A stretch of 64,000 nucleotides of DNA from Amphiura filiformis (Eukaryota > Echinodermata > Ophiuroidea > Amphilepidida > Amphiuridae). The translations under genes were made by a program, and so were the position numbers. The stretch covers positions 57,157,706-57,221,705 of the forward strand of contig NC_092636.1 of assembly GCF_039555335.1 (NCBI RefSeq), written 5' to 3'. Positions 42,806-55,200 of this stretch are shown in pieces (the first letter of the stretch is position 1; every line of letters starts with the position of its first letter). Below the pieces are notes generated by a model, which was not told the origin of the DNA, did not search any database, and saw nothing but the letters and a program-made list of their open reading frames with translations.

Positions 42806-43149
42806 TGTCTTTCTGTCAATATTTAAATGATGATTTTGGGGCTCGAGCAAACTGGCATATGAAACTGGCTTTGTATCCACGATATATCCATTACTATAGA
42901 TAATTTGATGGTTGTGGTGCCGATTTGAAATAAATAATCGAAGAGGTATGGCAAATGTTAAGTACATAAAGAACTCGGTCTTTCTGTCAATATTTAAATG
43001 ATCATTTTGGGGCTCGAGCAAACTGTCATATGAAACTGGCTTGTATCCACGATATATCCATTACTATAGATAATTTGATGGTTGTGGTGCCGATTTGAAA
43101 TAAATAATCGAAGAGGGATGGCAAATATTAAGCACATAAAGAACTCGGT
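42806..43149. repeat. 172-bp tandem duplication
   Basis: Two head-to-tail units begin GTCTTTCTGTCAATATTTAA, with the start of a third after 43149. A diverged relative lies at about 41860-42010 (GTGGTGCCGATTTGAAATAA). Non-coding. Confidence 0.85.
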
Positions 43150-44137
43150 CTTTCTGTCAATATTCGGTATAGTAAATGTACAGATATCCAGTGTTTTATA
43201 TATGAAATACTTGGAGTGTTATGTGGAGAGAACACAATCAACATCAACAGGTCTGAGCAGGGTTCATCATCTTAACAACGTTATTTGAGGTTATATGAAA
43301 CTAGCGTCAGAAGTGGGGATGAGTATTATTTTGTGTATTAATTTTTGTCTCTTTTTAGAATATAAGAATCAAATATACAAAAAATAAAAACAAAATAATA
43401 TAAAAAGTAATACACGACACCTTTTTTTTCTAACTAAAATTATACGACCTTTCCCTTGTAAGTAATGAATGGTTAACCTACGTTTCAACTTTCCGGAATA
43501 TGTAACCTGCTTTTAAGTCATTTGTGTAAATGATGGGCAGGGCAGACAACTTATTACTACGTGTTTTCAATTACCATTTGTAAGCCCTAAACTACTTTTA
43601 ATTATTTAAAACCATAAAATTTTTAATTTTGTAATTAGGTTTTTGTCCCCCCAAAAGGAAATGTAAGTCACGTTCGTTACGTTTCAGTACTTGAATTGTC
43701 CATCATTTAAATTGATTGACGAAGTAATATTAAAATACGAGGCAACAACGCATATTAGAGGAGAATTAAGCATCATATAAATGAAAGCATTCATCGATCA
43801 CTGACCACATCATGCTTAATTCTTTTCATGGAACCTGCCTCTTATAATATCATAAAGGTAATTGCTACCGATATTGTAGCTTTATGAACCATAACGCCGC
43901 ATATCTAATTGCACAGTTCAAAGCGCTACATACAGATGGGAAGGCTTACAAGTTTATCAAAGCACCCTAGAAAACCATGATGTATGATTTGGCCTAGTTT
44001 TATTACTCAATATCAAATTCAAAGTGAAAGATAATGTTCTTAATTACATTTAGTAATGCATCTAATATCCTTGGGTTTAAAGTCATTATCATTGGGTGTT
44101 TTGTCATCTATAACATAATGTAGTATTAATCATATTA
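43150..44137. other. gene-free stretch
   Basis: AT-rich sequence with no recognised coding or repeat structure. Confidence 0.5.
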
Positions 44138-44543
44138 CCCAGCAAACACAAAACGTTTTCATCATCATTCGCAAAAGGTTAGAAAAGGTTGTCAGAAAGC
44201 GCATAAATGTCTTGTTTTATAAAGGACACATAAAGAGCATAAAACGTTTTCATAACATTCAAAAACATTTGCTGATAACCTACTGCAAAATATTCTAACA
44301 TAATGTTATTTAAGTGTTGAAAAAATATTTGGTAAAAAATGTTCACAAAAAATATTTTATAATAACATTTTGAAAACATTTAAAAAATATTATTGTATAG
44401 TGTATTTGCACACAAAACGTTTTAAAACGTTTCCATGACCTTTTTATACCGAACACTTAATGTATTAAAATGTTTTTATCTAAACCAAAACCCAAAATAT
44501 AACATGTTTAAAACGTTTTAAAAACATTTTTGTGTTTGCTGGG
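44138..44543. repeat. CCCAGCAAACAC MITE, 406 bp, TA duplication
   Basis: The ends CCCAGCAAACACAAAACG and TTTTTGTGTTTGCTGGG are flanked by TA on both sides. Internal AAACGTTTT blocks are as in the other copies. Confidence 0.85.
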
Positions 44544-44659
44544 TAGTTTGTTACATAATTATTCTTCTCCACAAAATATTTCTGCTTTTATCAGTGTTCA
44601 TGGTGTTGTAAGGGGAGAGGCTGCATGTTAACATGTTAGATGTTGTTGTAGTGGTATTA

Positions 44660-45345
44660 GACCAGGGCCATTGCACATTGACCCCCATTTTTCAACTCTC
44701 TCTCATCCATCTCATCCAATGACCCCCTTTTTTGTTTTACTGAACTCCCTCTCACCCAAAGACCTTTATTTCAAAAATTTTGGGAAAGTGTCTGATGATC
44801 TCTTATCGAATGACCCCGTTTTTTATTCTCAAATTTTTCAAAAATGTTCATATTTTGATGATTTTTTGAAAATTTTGTATATATATATATATATAAAAAT
44901 GTTAGTATTTATACAGCGCCTTTCACATGTGAACATGTACCAAAGCGCTTTACATTTATTCCGCCGTCGTTAGAATATGTCAGCTGCCATACAATGCCTA
45001 AGGCATGCTCATACCTTTGGGCGGCGCTCAATGGACAGTATTCATAACAGCTCCCCATTTCACACCTGGGTGGAGAGGAGTAATCGAGATAAAGTGCCTT
45101 ACTCAAGGGCACAACACGATGGCGTCGCCGGGGCTCGAACCCGCAACCTTCCGATTATGAGTTGTAGCCCGTATCTACTTTTATATTTTGACCCAAATAT
45201 TGTTTATGTCTCACGGAAAGCCCCCTTTTATGGTAAAATTTTCCCAAGTCTCACGGTCTCCCCCCTTTTGTTTGGGGGGGGGGGCTTCTCACTGAAAGAA
45301 CCCTGTTTTTCGATGTCTAAGCTCTCATTGAAAGACCCCTAGTTT
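44660..45345. repeat. degenerate CCAATGACCCC-type repeat split by a SINE
   Basis: Short units such as CATCCAATGACCCC, TCGAATGACCCC, CTCACGGAAAGCCCCC and CATTGAAAGACCCC recur before (44660-44880) and after (45185-45345) the SINE at 44901-45178. The unit is diffuse and low-complexity. Confidence 0.5.
44901..45178 (-). repeat. composite SINE: tRNA-Met-like head, GTGCCCTTGAG core, CR1/L2-like tail
   Basis: Read on the minus strand, the head GGGCTACAACTCATAATCGG with GGTTGCGGGTTCGAGCC resembles an initiator/elongator Met tRNA (CAT loop and B box). The body TTGTGCCCTTGAGTAAGGCA with CTTTAT is the conserved core seen in fish and echinoderm V-type SINEs. The tail AAAGCGCTTTGGTACATG ... AAGGCGCTGTATAAATAC is CR1/L2-like. 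It is about 280 bp and looks full length. Confidence 0.8.
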
Positions 45346-45679
45346 CGAACTACTGTCCGCACATCCCCGTCACTTCCAAAGTGAATTGGAAGTACAGGTA
45401 ATAAAGTAATGAAAAAAAATTGCAATCAAATGATATGTACTCCCAGGCCGAACCATCTTTCTACGACTTGTATGTGACATTTCTGAAAAGGGGAGACCTC
45501 TCAACAAAGTGAGCTCCTTTATAAACCTCGTTTATCTAAGATAGCTTGAGACTAAATATTAATTCATTTAACTATTTTGATCCGACGCAAACCCAGCAAC
45601 TTGCTTGCTTTACAAAAACCGAGTTCGTGCCCGGAGACACTTTGCCATCGTTTGAGTATGCGTAATCACCGCTATGACG

Positions 45680-45686
45680 TATAAAT
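45680..45686 (+). promoter_or_regulatory. possible TATA box of the CUB/LDLa gene
   Basis: TATAAAT lies 175 nt before the first in-frame ATG of the CUB/LDLa gene, with no better candidate nearby. The transcription start is unknown and could equally be TATA-less further upstream. Confidence 0.25.
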
Positions 45687-45860
45687 GCACTGAATGTTGC
45701 TTGTATATATACTCAGATATTCGTGCATCATTAGACATGTTAAATAGAGTTTAACTATATCGTACTATGATTATATTTACTTATAATCGCTTCAGTTGAG
45801 CTACGGTATTTATAATTTTGAATTATAAATGACCATTTTAATGAGTTGCTGGTACCGCTT

Positions 45861-45954
45861 ATGTCATTGCCAGAATCCATCATGTCCGCAATGGCTTTAC
45901 GGATAATTATCGGTCTTAGCTTGCTACTGGGTGTTTTTTTCGGAAGGATAATAT
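45861..45954 (+). CDS. CUB/LDLa gene exon 1, signal peptide
   Basis: MSLPESIMSAMALR followed by a hydrophobic core IIIGLSLLLGVFFG: a typical signal peptide. Three in-frame ATGs (45861, 45882, 45891) could start it; all give a usable signal. An in-frame stop at 45819 bounds the ORF. The donor GTAAGT is in phase 1. Confidence 0.8.
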
Positions 45955-46193
45955 GTAAGTAAAACCTTTAGCTATTATTTGAAAATATTTTATTGCTGGA
46001 AACTTGGTCGATTCCTGCTCACTTAAAGCTTTTGGTAAAAACAACTAATGTGGTTTCGTTGTTTTATCTGCTACTGCTGCTGCTGCTGATGCTGCTGCTG
46101 CTGCTGCTGCTTATTATTATTATTATTAATATTAATATTAATATTATTATTATTATTAATATTAATATTAATATTAATATTAATATTAATATT

Positions 46194-46246
<53 letters not shown>

Positions 46247-49200
46247 ATCAATATTAAATTTTATGTTTTCTCTAGGTGAAAATACACAATCTGTAAACAT
46301 AACTTCAGAAGTGTATTCGCTCACGTCACCAAACTACCCTGAAGATTATGACTCGGACCACGAACACACCTGGATACTCCATGGATCCACCAATTACAAC
46401 ATTCTCATAAGCATAATTGACTTTATGACAGAGGAAGGATATGATTTTGTTTACATCGGTCCCAAAAACGATCTGAATTTGTTTACGTTTTCTGGGGAGG
46501 TGCCCTCTGTTTATTTCACCATTGACGCTGATGAAATCCAGATCCGATTCACGTCTGATTATTCAGTGACAAAGAAAGGATTCCAAATTGATGTGAGACT
46601 AGTGAATTACACATTATCTTTGACGAAGGACTGCAATGCGACTCAAGTGTTGTGTCAATCGGAGTCGGAATGTGTTGACATGGAAGATGTGTTCTGCAAT
46701 GGAAATGAAGAATGCCGCTTGATTGAGGATGAGATTAACGAGCAGTGCAGTATGTATTTTTTTTTAAATCAGTATAGATTTGAAGCCTTTTGAATTAAAT
46801 GCCCGTTTCATATTGAATTACTTACTTGTTTTCGCATCGTACGTACTTAGTATTCATGGGCTGCCTTTTGGTGAAATGTAAAAACTGTCAATTACTGTCA
46901 TCTGTACCAAATTTTAACAAATATTGTTGATAAAGCAGAGAAAAATGTATTTTGACGATCTTGATGTTGAAAGTAATATACAGGGTGTCCTAATTAAAAA
47001 AACAGAGCCCTCATTACTCCCCCTTTTCTTAGAAAATGGCATATCTTCAAAAATCGTGAGCCGATTGAAATAATTGTTTTGGTTGATTAAAGCTAACGAT
47101 TAAGGATTCTTAACATATCAAAATATATTTGATCAACTTTTCATAAATAGGAGAAAAGAGTATATAGATATACAGTATATGGAGGCATGTTTGTAAGTAA
47201 ACCATGAAGCTTCATAAACAGGTGATTTTACCACCCTATCAAATCGTTCGACTAAAGACAACCATTTCTTTTTTATGTTAACCCATATATATATATATAG
47301 TGTGATGAATGTGAAAAATTTATTCTATGACTCAAGCCACAGAAACAGTTTTTTCCCATATTCACTTCAGAATCAGAATAACTTAACAAAATCTGATTCT
47401 AAAATCTGATGGATTGTTTTACTTTCAAGTCATAGTATTTTGCAAATTCTAGTAATGCAGGCCTTTTCAACTCATCAAACTTCTCCCAATTTATAGTTTC
47501 ATCTGCATTGATCACCATACTGTACTTTCACTTTACTGTACTTTCACTTTCAAGTCATACTCATTAAATTATAATAAACTTTTGTATTTACGGTGTGTTT
47601 CCCGTCGTTAATGACTAAAGGCCAAAAACACCTTTTCGCCAAATTCACTTCAAAATGCACAACAAAGCACACTGATTGATTAAGTTAACAAAATCTGAAT
47701 CTTTACAAAAGTATAGTACGATTTAACAATAATTTTGGTGAGTGAACATAAATACATGCAACAAGTCTGAATCATGCGAAGATCACTGTTCAGCGAAGTC
47801 CACTGAGGAGTCGACTGAGGACTTTAATATCCTTTGCATATAAAATCCGCGCGCAGATGACAATCTCCGAAATGGTGCTCTTGTTCACCTTTCACACAAT
47901 TTCTAACGGAAAACAGGCCTGCGTCCATACACTCCCCTGTTTTTACTTACATTGACAGATGTATTGTTTCATAAACCAAACTTCAGCAAGTCGACGGAAG
48001 AATATATTCCTTTCTTGGAAGATGTACGCACTTTGACGTATTCTAGATCTTCTCCGTTATTACTGGATAGTAGTAAATTGACTACATGAGATATTAAAGT
48101 AGGAAAGATTCTTTTTCAGATCCAAATAATCTGGTACTCACTCAGAAATATTTCAATTCCTATCAGGAATCTTGATCACTCTGTTGTGGTGTTTCTAGAT
48201 GTTTGATGAAACGGCAACACTGTTTGGTCTTTATGATGTTTCCAAACGTCCTGGTTGCCGTTTGTTGATGAGTTGATCGTAGATCTTGTCTAGTTTGTAA
48301 GCCCCCTCGTCTTTGTTCATGGTGTTGTGTCTCCTGCCTCTGATCCAAATTGCTTCTTTCAGCATGTTCAGCTAACGGGTTGTTTTGTCAGCTTCGTGGT
48401 CAATGATCTGTGCCTCCTCCCACCCTATTACGTGATTTCGTGCTGCTATATGCTCAGCGATGGCTGATTTGTGAATTTCTGTTGTTGAAACTTTTCTTTG
48501 GGCCCTGGTAAAACTTTTTTCAGTTTCTGATTTTGTACTTAACCAGCAGTCTTCTTTTAGGTGATCATTGAGTTCTTGCAATGTTCTGTACAGCTGATGT
48601 ATATATTCACTTGTCCTACGAAAATCAGCGAAGTCCATTGTACACTTCCATTTATATATATCCTTGCGTATAAACTCCTCACACAAAAATGCTGCTGCTT
48701 TCTCAGAACCCATATCTCTTTGCACTGCTTTATCTAAAAATGGTGATTCTTTCACCAATCACTCTTTCTCCAGGAAAAGGGCTTCTTTCTGCACTGCTTC
48801 CACTATTTTTGACAGATGTGATGTTTTATAAAACAGTCTTCAGCAAGTCGACAGAAGAACTTTAATCGTTTGATGATGAGGAGCACATTTGTGTACTCAA
48901 AAATCTCCTTCGTTGCTATATTATAAATAGCACATTATTGGCTATGTAAACCGGTTAAAAATTTACCTCCTTTTGAAGCACAATGATATAAATTATACCC
49001 TTATTCACTTGTCCTGCGAAAATCACTGAAGTCCATTGTACACTTCCATTTACGTAATCCCTGCGTATAAAATCCTCACACAAAAATGGTGCTGCTTTCT
49101 CCAAACTCTTATCTCCTTGCACTTCTTCTTTCACCAATCACTTTCACCATTCACCAAATCACCAGCAAACAGGCTTCTTTCTGCACTGCTCCACTGTATT

Positions 49201-52200
49201 TGACAGATGTGCTGTTTTTAACCAGTCTCCAGTAAGTCTACAGAGGAACTTTAATCCTTTGATGAGGAGGAGCACATCTGTGTACTCAAAAATCTCCTTC
49301 GTTGCTGTTGGCTATGTAAACTGATTAAAATATACCTCCTTTTGAAGCGCAATGACGACCAACACATACATGTAGAGTTTACAATTTCTCATGTTATTCT
49401 GCAAGGAGCAAATTCAAGCTCTCACATTTTTATACTCCCAATCTATTCATTCTGTCACATTTACTTCCTGGGGGAATTTCCAAAATGATGTCCATTTAAC
49501 AATCTATTATCAGTGATTCCCCTACTGGTGCTGCAATACACTGAACATGTTGTAATACACAAACTCTTGCATGATTACTTCCAAGGGTTTCCCCTTATCT
49601 TATATTTCTACTGACATACTTTCAGCTGGTAAACAAAGTTAAATAATTAAATTACTGAAGGCATATCACAATATTCACCTTACATTATCGGGGATTCCCC
49701 ATCTATAAATAGTCCTGACTTAAGTTTCATTCCATAGCTTTAAATTATAAGCAAAGATAAATGGTCAAATTAAATTAATCATTAATTCCCCATCTTAAAA
49801 CAGTCTTTGTTTATTGTGATTACATGGAAAGGGGACGATGCATAGCTTTAAATAGTAAGCAAAGATACATCACAATTCGTTTATTTATATTATTTTGTTA
49901 TTGTGTGGATTGGTCTTAGAGGGTAAAACTACACATTTATTTTCAATTAGAATAGACCGTCTTTGTAAAAAAATCGTGAACCCTTTTAGCATGTTAAGTG
50001 GACCCAAGGAATGAGGCAAAATTGGAAAGTAATGGGGTTTCAAATTGAATGTGGACTTGACCACAAATTGTTACACAAATTGCTATTTTTTCAAATAACT
50101 TTAGAAAACAATAATCTAAGCTAATTGAATGGACAGTAGCTTGAGCTTCACCGGGATCGTTGCACATCAGTAATTGTAACCGGCACTATGCTTACTAACC
50201 GCGCTCAAAAATATGCATGTTGCCTTTCCGAATACTACCTCACTTTACTGCGCGATGTACATTGCATGGTGAAATTCATAGATATGTTTTATCAAGATCC
50301 TTTGATGACATTTTGCTCCATGGTCATGCATCATAACCACAACCCCATTTGCCAACACACACATTGTTAAATAATGTTTCTATTTTAAATACAGAGTGCA
50401 GTGAAGACCTATACATACCAATGAACAGTTCTCTATTACTAAGTTCACCAAACTACCCGTCAAACTACGATACGTCATTTACGTGTACATGGATTACCAG
50501 AGTCGCGCCAGGACGATATATTGGTGTACGCATATTAGACTTATCCATAGAATCTGGTTATGATTGGTTAACATTTGGAGATGGGGACACTTTCAACGGG
50601 ACACAAAGATTTATTTATACGGGCGATGTCAACATAGAAGGAGAAATTAATTTCACAGATGACGCGGTATGGGTGGCGTTTCGTTCCGATTCATCTACTA
50701 CTTCACGGGGGTTCTTATTAGAGATGTTTGACTGGTGGGTTTTGTATGAAGGATGTGTAGGAGTAAGCCCATCTGATTGGTGTAATGGTATCCACGATTG
50801 TAGTGATGGTAGTGACGAAATAGGACGACAATGCCGTAAGTCGTTTCAATATTTTCTCTCACCATGAAATGTTCTGGTTATATAAATGAGGCGATAGCCA
50901 TGTTGACAAACAAATACGCACAAAAGTATCCTTACACTTAAAAAAATTGTCCATCTTGCCATAAAATCTAGAAATTTGATGGTCAAAAACTATGATTGGA
51001 AAATAATAAGATTTGGAAAAATATAATAACGCGTAATTTACCAATTAAAGTAGTCAACTAATGGAGAATGCGTTCTGCGTATTTTTGATACCTCATACGG
51101 GATGATGCGACTTTATTTTCCCTAACTTATACCAATTTGAATAAAAAAGAGAGCATATCAAAAGCGACAAAGGTTTACATAGGCTATTCTATCGTTACAC
51201 ACCAATCATGAGTACAGGGATTGGTTGTTGATCTGTGCCGCTGTAATTAGCCCGTTACAAAAGCTGGTGGTAATTTATCTCAAATGTGTCAGTTTTCCAT
51301 TCAAGCTTGAGGAGAATAAAGTAGCATGTCGCCGAATGTGGTGTGAAGATGTGGTAATTTAGGATTAGTCTCTTTAAGATATTGCATTTGTTTGAAGTGT
51401 ACGGATACTCTTTGAACATTTGTACACAGTATATAACGGACTGGTCTATTAACAGGCGTGATGGATCAATAGCATTGGTCTCATGTGTGTTCAAAAGAAC
51501 AGTCCGCTAGCCCACAATGCGGTGTTTTTTATTCATCATTAGAAATGGGCGCCTTTTAATTGCCAATCGACTTGAGGTAATCGTAGACCTATCCCTTGCG
51601 CACACTTCAGTAACATATACCCCACACAGCGTCATCATCCCTATATCTTCGTGTCAAAAATTGCCGTGATAGTACGGCGAATCCTCTCGTTTTTCAATAG
51701 CTACGCATGGCAATTTTGTTCGAGATAGGCCGAGCGACTCAGGCTAAGCATAGTACGACTATCATATGAGATACCGCCAAGTTTTATTCTACACGTTATA
51801 TACGATTTGCGCATGCTCTAGTATCCCATATGGTGTTGGTATTACAAGGACATTCGTTTTGTTTTCAGGAAAACCCAGGTTTTGTTTTTAAATACACTAA
51901 CTTGAAATTAAATACACTAATTAGCGGCCATTGCTGTTTGCTCTGGATACATTTTTACTGCATTTTTGGCGTAACGATTTTTAAATCGTAAGTTAAAATT
52001 GTGATATATTTAATTTTGAGAATTACAATTATATAAAGGAACACATTTAGCAAAATCCAGGTGCTTGTATTATAATATTCGATCACACGTGTATATCACA
52101 ATGCAAATGTAAACTTTCTTTATCTATGTCAATAATAGAATATTGATTTCACCAATGGAGTGGTAAATGAAAAATATTTATAACATAGGGTGTTGACGCT

Positions 52201-55200
52201 GTGCCCCAGCACCGACCATCAAGAATGACCGGGGGCACCATAGGTTTCTACAGTGATATTCAATGTTTTAATTACGGTCTTGTAAAATTATTCCAAGATA
52301 TATTGACTTTTTACTTGTTAGTTAGTTTCAAATAGTCCTTTCTTTTCATAATAGTAGATAAATTGCTGGAAATTGCATGTTCGTAGAATTTTTAACCGAC
52401 ATTATATGGATGAATGGTTGTATATTGGAAAAGAACCTATTTATATACTTTTTGTTTTTGAGTTTTGTAATATATATTATAATTGCAGTTTGTAGTGATG
52501 AAATGGAACTTCCTCTCGACGGATTCATCTTGATTCAGTCTCCAAATTATCCGGGTAGCTACAACATTGGAAACACATGTGTGTGGATAATAGAGGCAAC
52601 TTGGAGCACTTCTATTCTAGTAGAAACTTTGACGTTCAATGTTGGCTTTGAACATACATTTCGCCTTGACATAATCAATGATTTCGAAGTCAGGGAACAT
52701 TATTACACATGGCCAGGTGCAATTGGAGTGTTACCAGCGAATTTCAGCATTACTTCACACTCTCTTTGGATTTCATTTTCAACTGCATATTCCACAGCAA
52801 GAGATGGTTTTGTTATTCGATTGAGTGGAACAAATTCAACTGTGCCGCCTTTCTGTACATGGCCTAGTATACAATGCGCAGATGATCCATTTGTGTGCAT
52901 TGCGCAAGAAGCATCATGTGACGGGGTTGGTCAATGTCAAGACTATTCTGACGAACTGAGCACGACTTGTCGTGAGTAGAAAATGTATAGTTAGTTAATA
53001 TATATACCTATAGTTTAATCTCGCTGAATCATGGAATGAGGTATCAAATTGATCAACAATATATAACGTGTTGCCATGCATGCTTCAGGTCCAGTTGAAA
53101 GGTTCTATATATTTTGAAATGATCAAATAATAATGTAACCCTGTTATTAAAAAAAAAAAATCTTTATTTCTTTTGTTTCATTTGTTTCTTTCAGGGTGTA
53201 ATGATGATATTTTCATTACGAATGAAGGGTACACTCTGACATCACCAAATTACCCTGATAAGACATTGAATGCATCTTCTTGTGTATGGATAATTCGTTC
53301 AACATCAGGAAACAATATCCGTATACAATATGGCAAGGATCAATTGTATTCATCGGTTGAAATTGGTCTAGGAGACCAGCCAAGTTTGTCTTCAACCATT
53401 GATTTCAGATGGCGAATTGGAATTGAGCATTACGAGATTGACGTGTATTCCCCTGCAGTGTGGGTCGCATTTAGCGTCTCATATGACACTGACGAGGTGT
53501 TTCAAATACAATTCTTTGAAAGTGACAGTAATTGTAAGTTAAAGTTATAATATTGTAGTTTACAATACTAAACCGCATCAAATTGACGTAGCTTCCCAAG
53601 CTTCTAACAAGTTGAAAATAATCTTGCACTTTTGTGTAAAGTTATGTAATTTTGTACCCCTGTATGACCTTTTGTGACCTCTAGCGGCCAACAGGGGTCA
53701 TTTGTTTTGTTTTTCATTTATGTTGACAGTTGAGGTACATTTCCGTGTTCATACTGGATTTAGAAAATATTCGACCAATTTACATATTTTCTGGAGTTAT
53801 TAGCGAAAAGGTCGAAGGTCAACATTTGAGCTCCACCCGAGTTAAAATAGAAAATATCATCCGATCTTGATGAAAATGGTAGCAAATATTTCTTCTTGTT
53901 ATAACAATCCCCTGAAAAGAATAGTGTACACTATGTAGGATATTTTGTTACATAGGTAACCTAGCGACAGGGGTCAGTACTGTTCAGTCCTATTAATAAT
54001 ATTGTGATTGTATTTCTGCACTCGCAACGAGCAAGGTAGCGTTAGTGGCCTGTAATTTACTTAATTAATGTTTGCTTTTATAAAGCTCATGTTTGCTTTA
54101 TTATTGCATAGTAATATTAACAATTATTATGTTAAGCTTTGTTGCGTGTCAAAACTAAATTACAATACATCTTAAAAACTGGTGAACTTATATGTCGTAG
54201 CGCCTTTTTTGTTGTTGCTTTTTTGGACTGATCGAATATGAGTGAGACATTGACTGAATAAACGAATATGAAATGATTGACTTAATGGATGACATCAAAT
54301 GAAGTCATTTGATTGATCTTCATCCTACTATTTCTAATTTATCTATGCCCGTGCAACGGGGCATAGATATTGTATTTGTTGTGTTTATCTATGCCCGTGC
54401 AACGGGGCATAGATATTGTATTTGTTGTGTTTAGTCTTCTCCTTCGTCTTCGCCTTCTTCTCCTCCTTAAGACCAGTCCTTTGCACTCCTCTAGCTCAAG
54501 AACTAAAGTAGCCTCGGGGCCCATACTTGGTACAATGATGGCCCATGACCCCTAAAAATTTCCTGGGGTAGCCTTGACCCCAGAGGTCAAAAGTCATGGG
54601 CTACAGGGGGCAAAATGTGTAAAATTTCAAACAGCTCTAGCTCAAGAACTATAGCGCCCTCAGGTTTCATACTTTAGTACAATGCTGGCCCATGACCCCT
54701 AGAAGTAACTTATGGTAGCCACGACCCCAGAGGTCAAAGGTCACAGGCTACAGGGGGCAATATGTGTAAATTTTTAAAACCGCCTTAGCTCAAGAACTAT
54801 AGCGCCCTCAGGGTTTATGCTTGGTACAATGATGACCCATGACCCTTAGATATTTCCTGCAATAACATCGACCCCAGAGGTCAAAGGTCATGGGCTACAG
54901 TGAGCAATATGTGTAAAATTTCAAACAGCTCTAGTTCAAGAACTACAGCGCCCTCATGGTCCATACTTGGTACAATGATGACCCATGACCCTTGATGTAT
55001 TCTATATTAGCCGCATCCCCAGAGGTCAAAGTCTAAAAGCTTTAAAAAGCAAAATAGGTACAACTTACTAACACAGTGTAGCGCAATAGGTAGTATTTTG
55101 TTAGCTACCTGTGTGCAATAATAAAGTTCTGAATCGTATGTCAAAAACTCCCTTAAAAGGGAATGTGTAGGCATTTTGATTTCGATTTCTTGGACCACCT

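Noticed and set aside
45993-46275. Open frame rich in Leu, Ile and Asn before the first CUB domain
   Set aside because: It is translation of a CTG/ATT microsatellite in intron 1; the phase and the CTAG acceptor place the true exon start at 46276.
46980-47020. End of a mariner-type element (TACAGGGTGTCC)
   Set aside because: No inverted partner end was found at a sensible distance in intron 2, and the unpaired look-alike at 61585 lies 14 kb away across exons.
48955-49137. Repeated FLCE(E/D)FIR frames as a small gene family
   Set aside because: They lie in the tandem flank repeat of the Penelope-like relic and the frames differ between units; likely chance.
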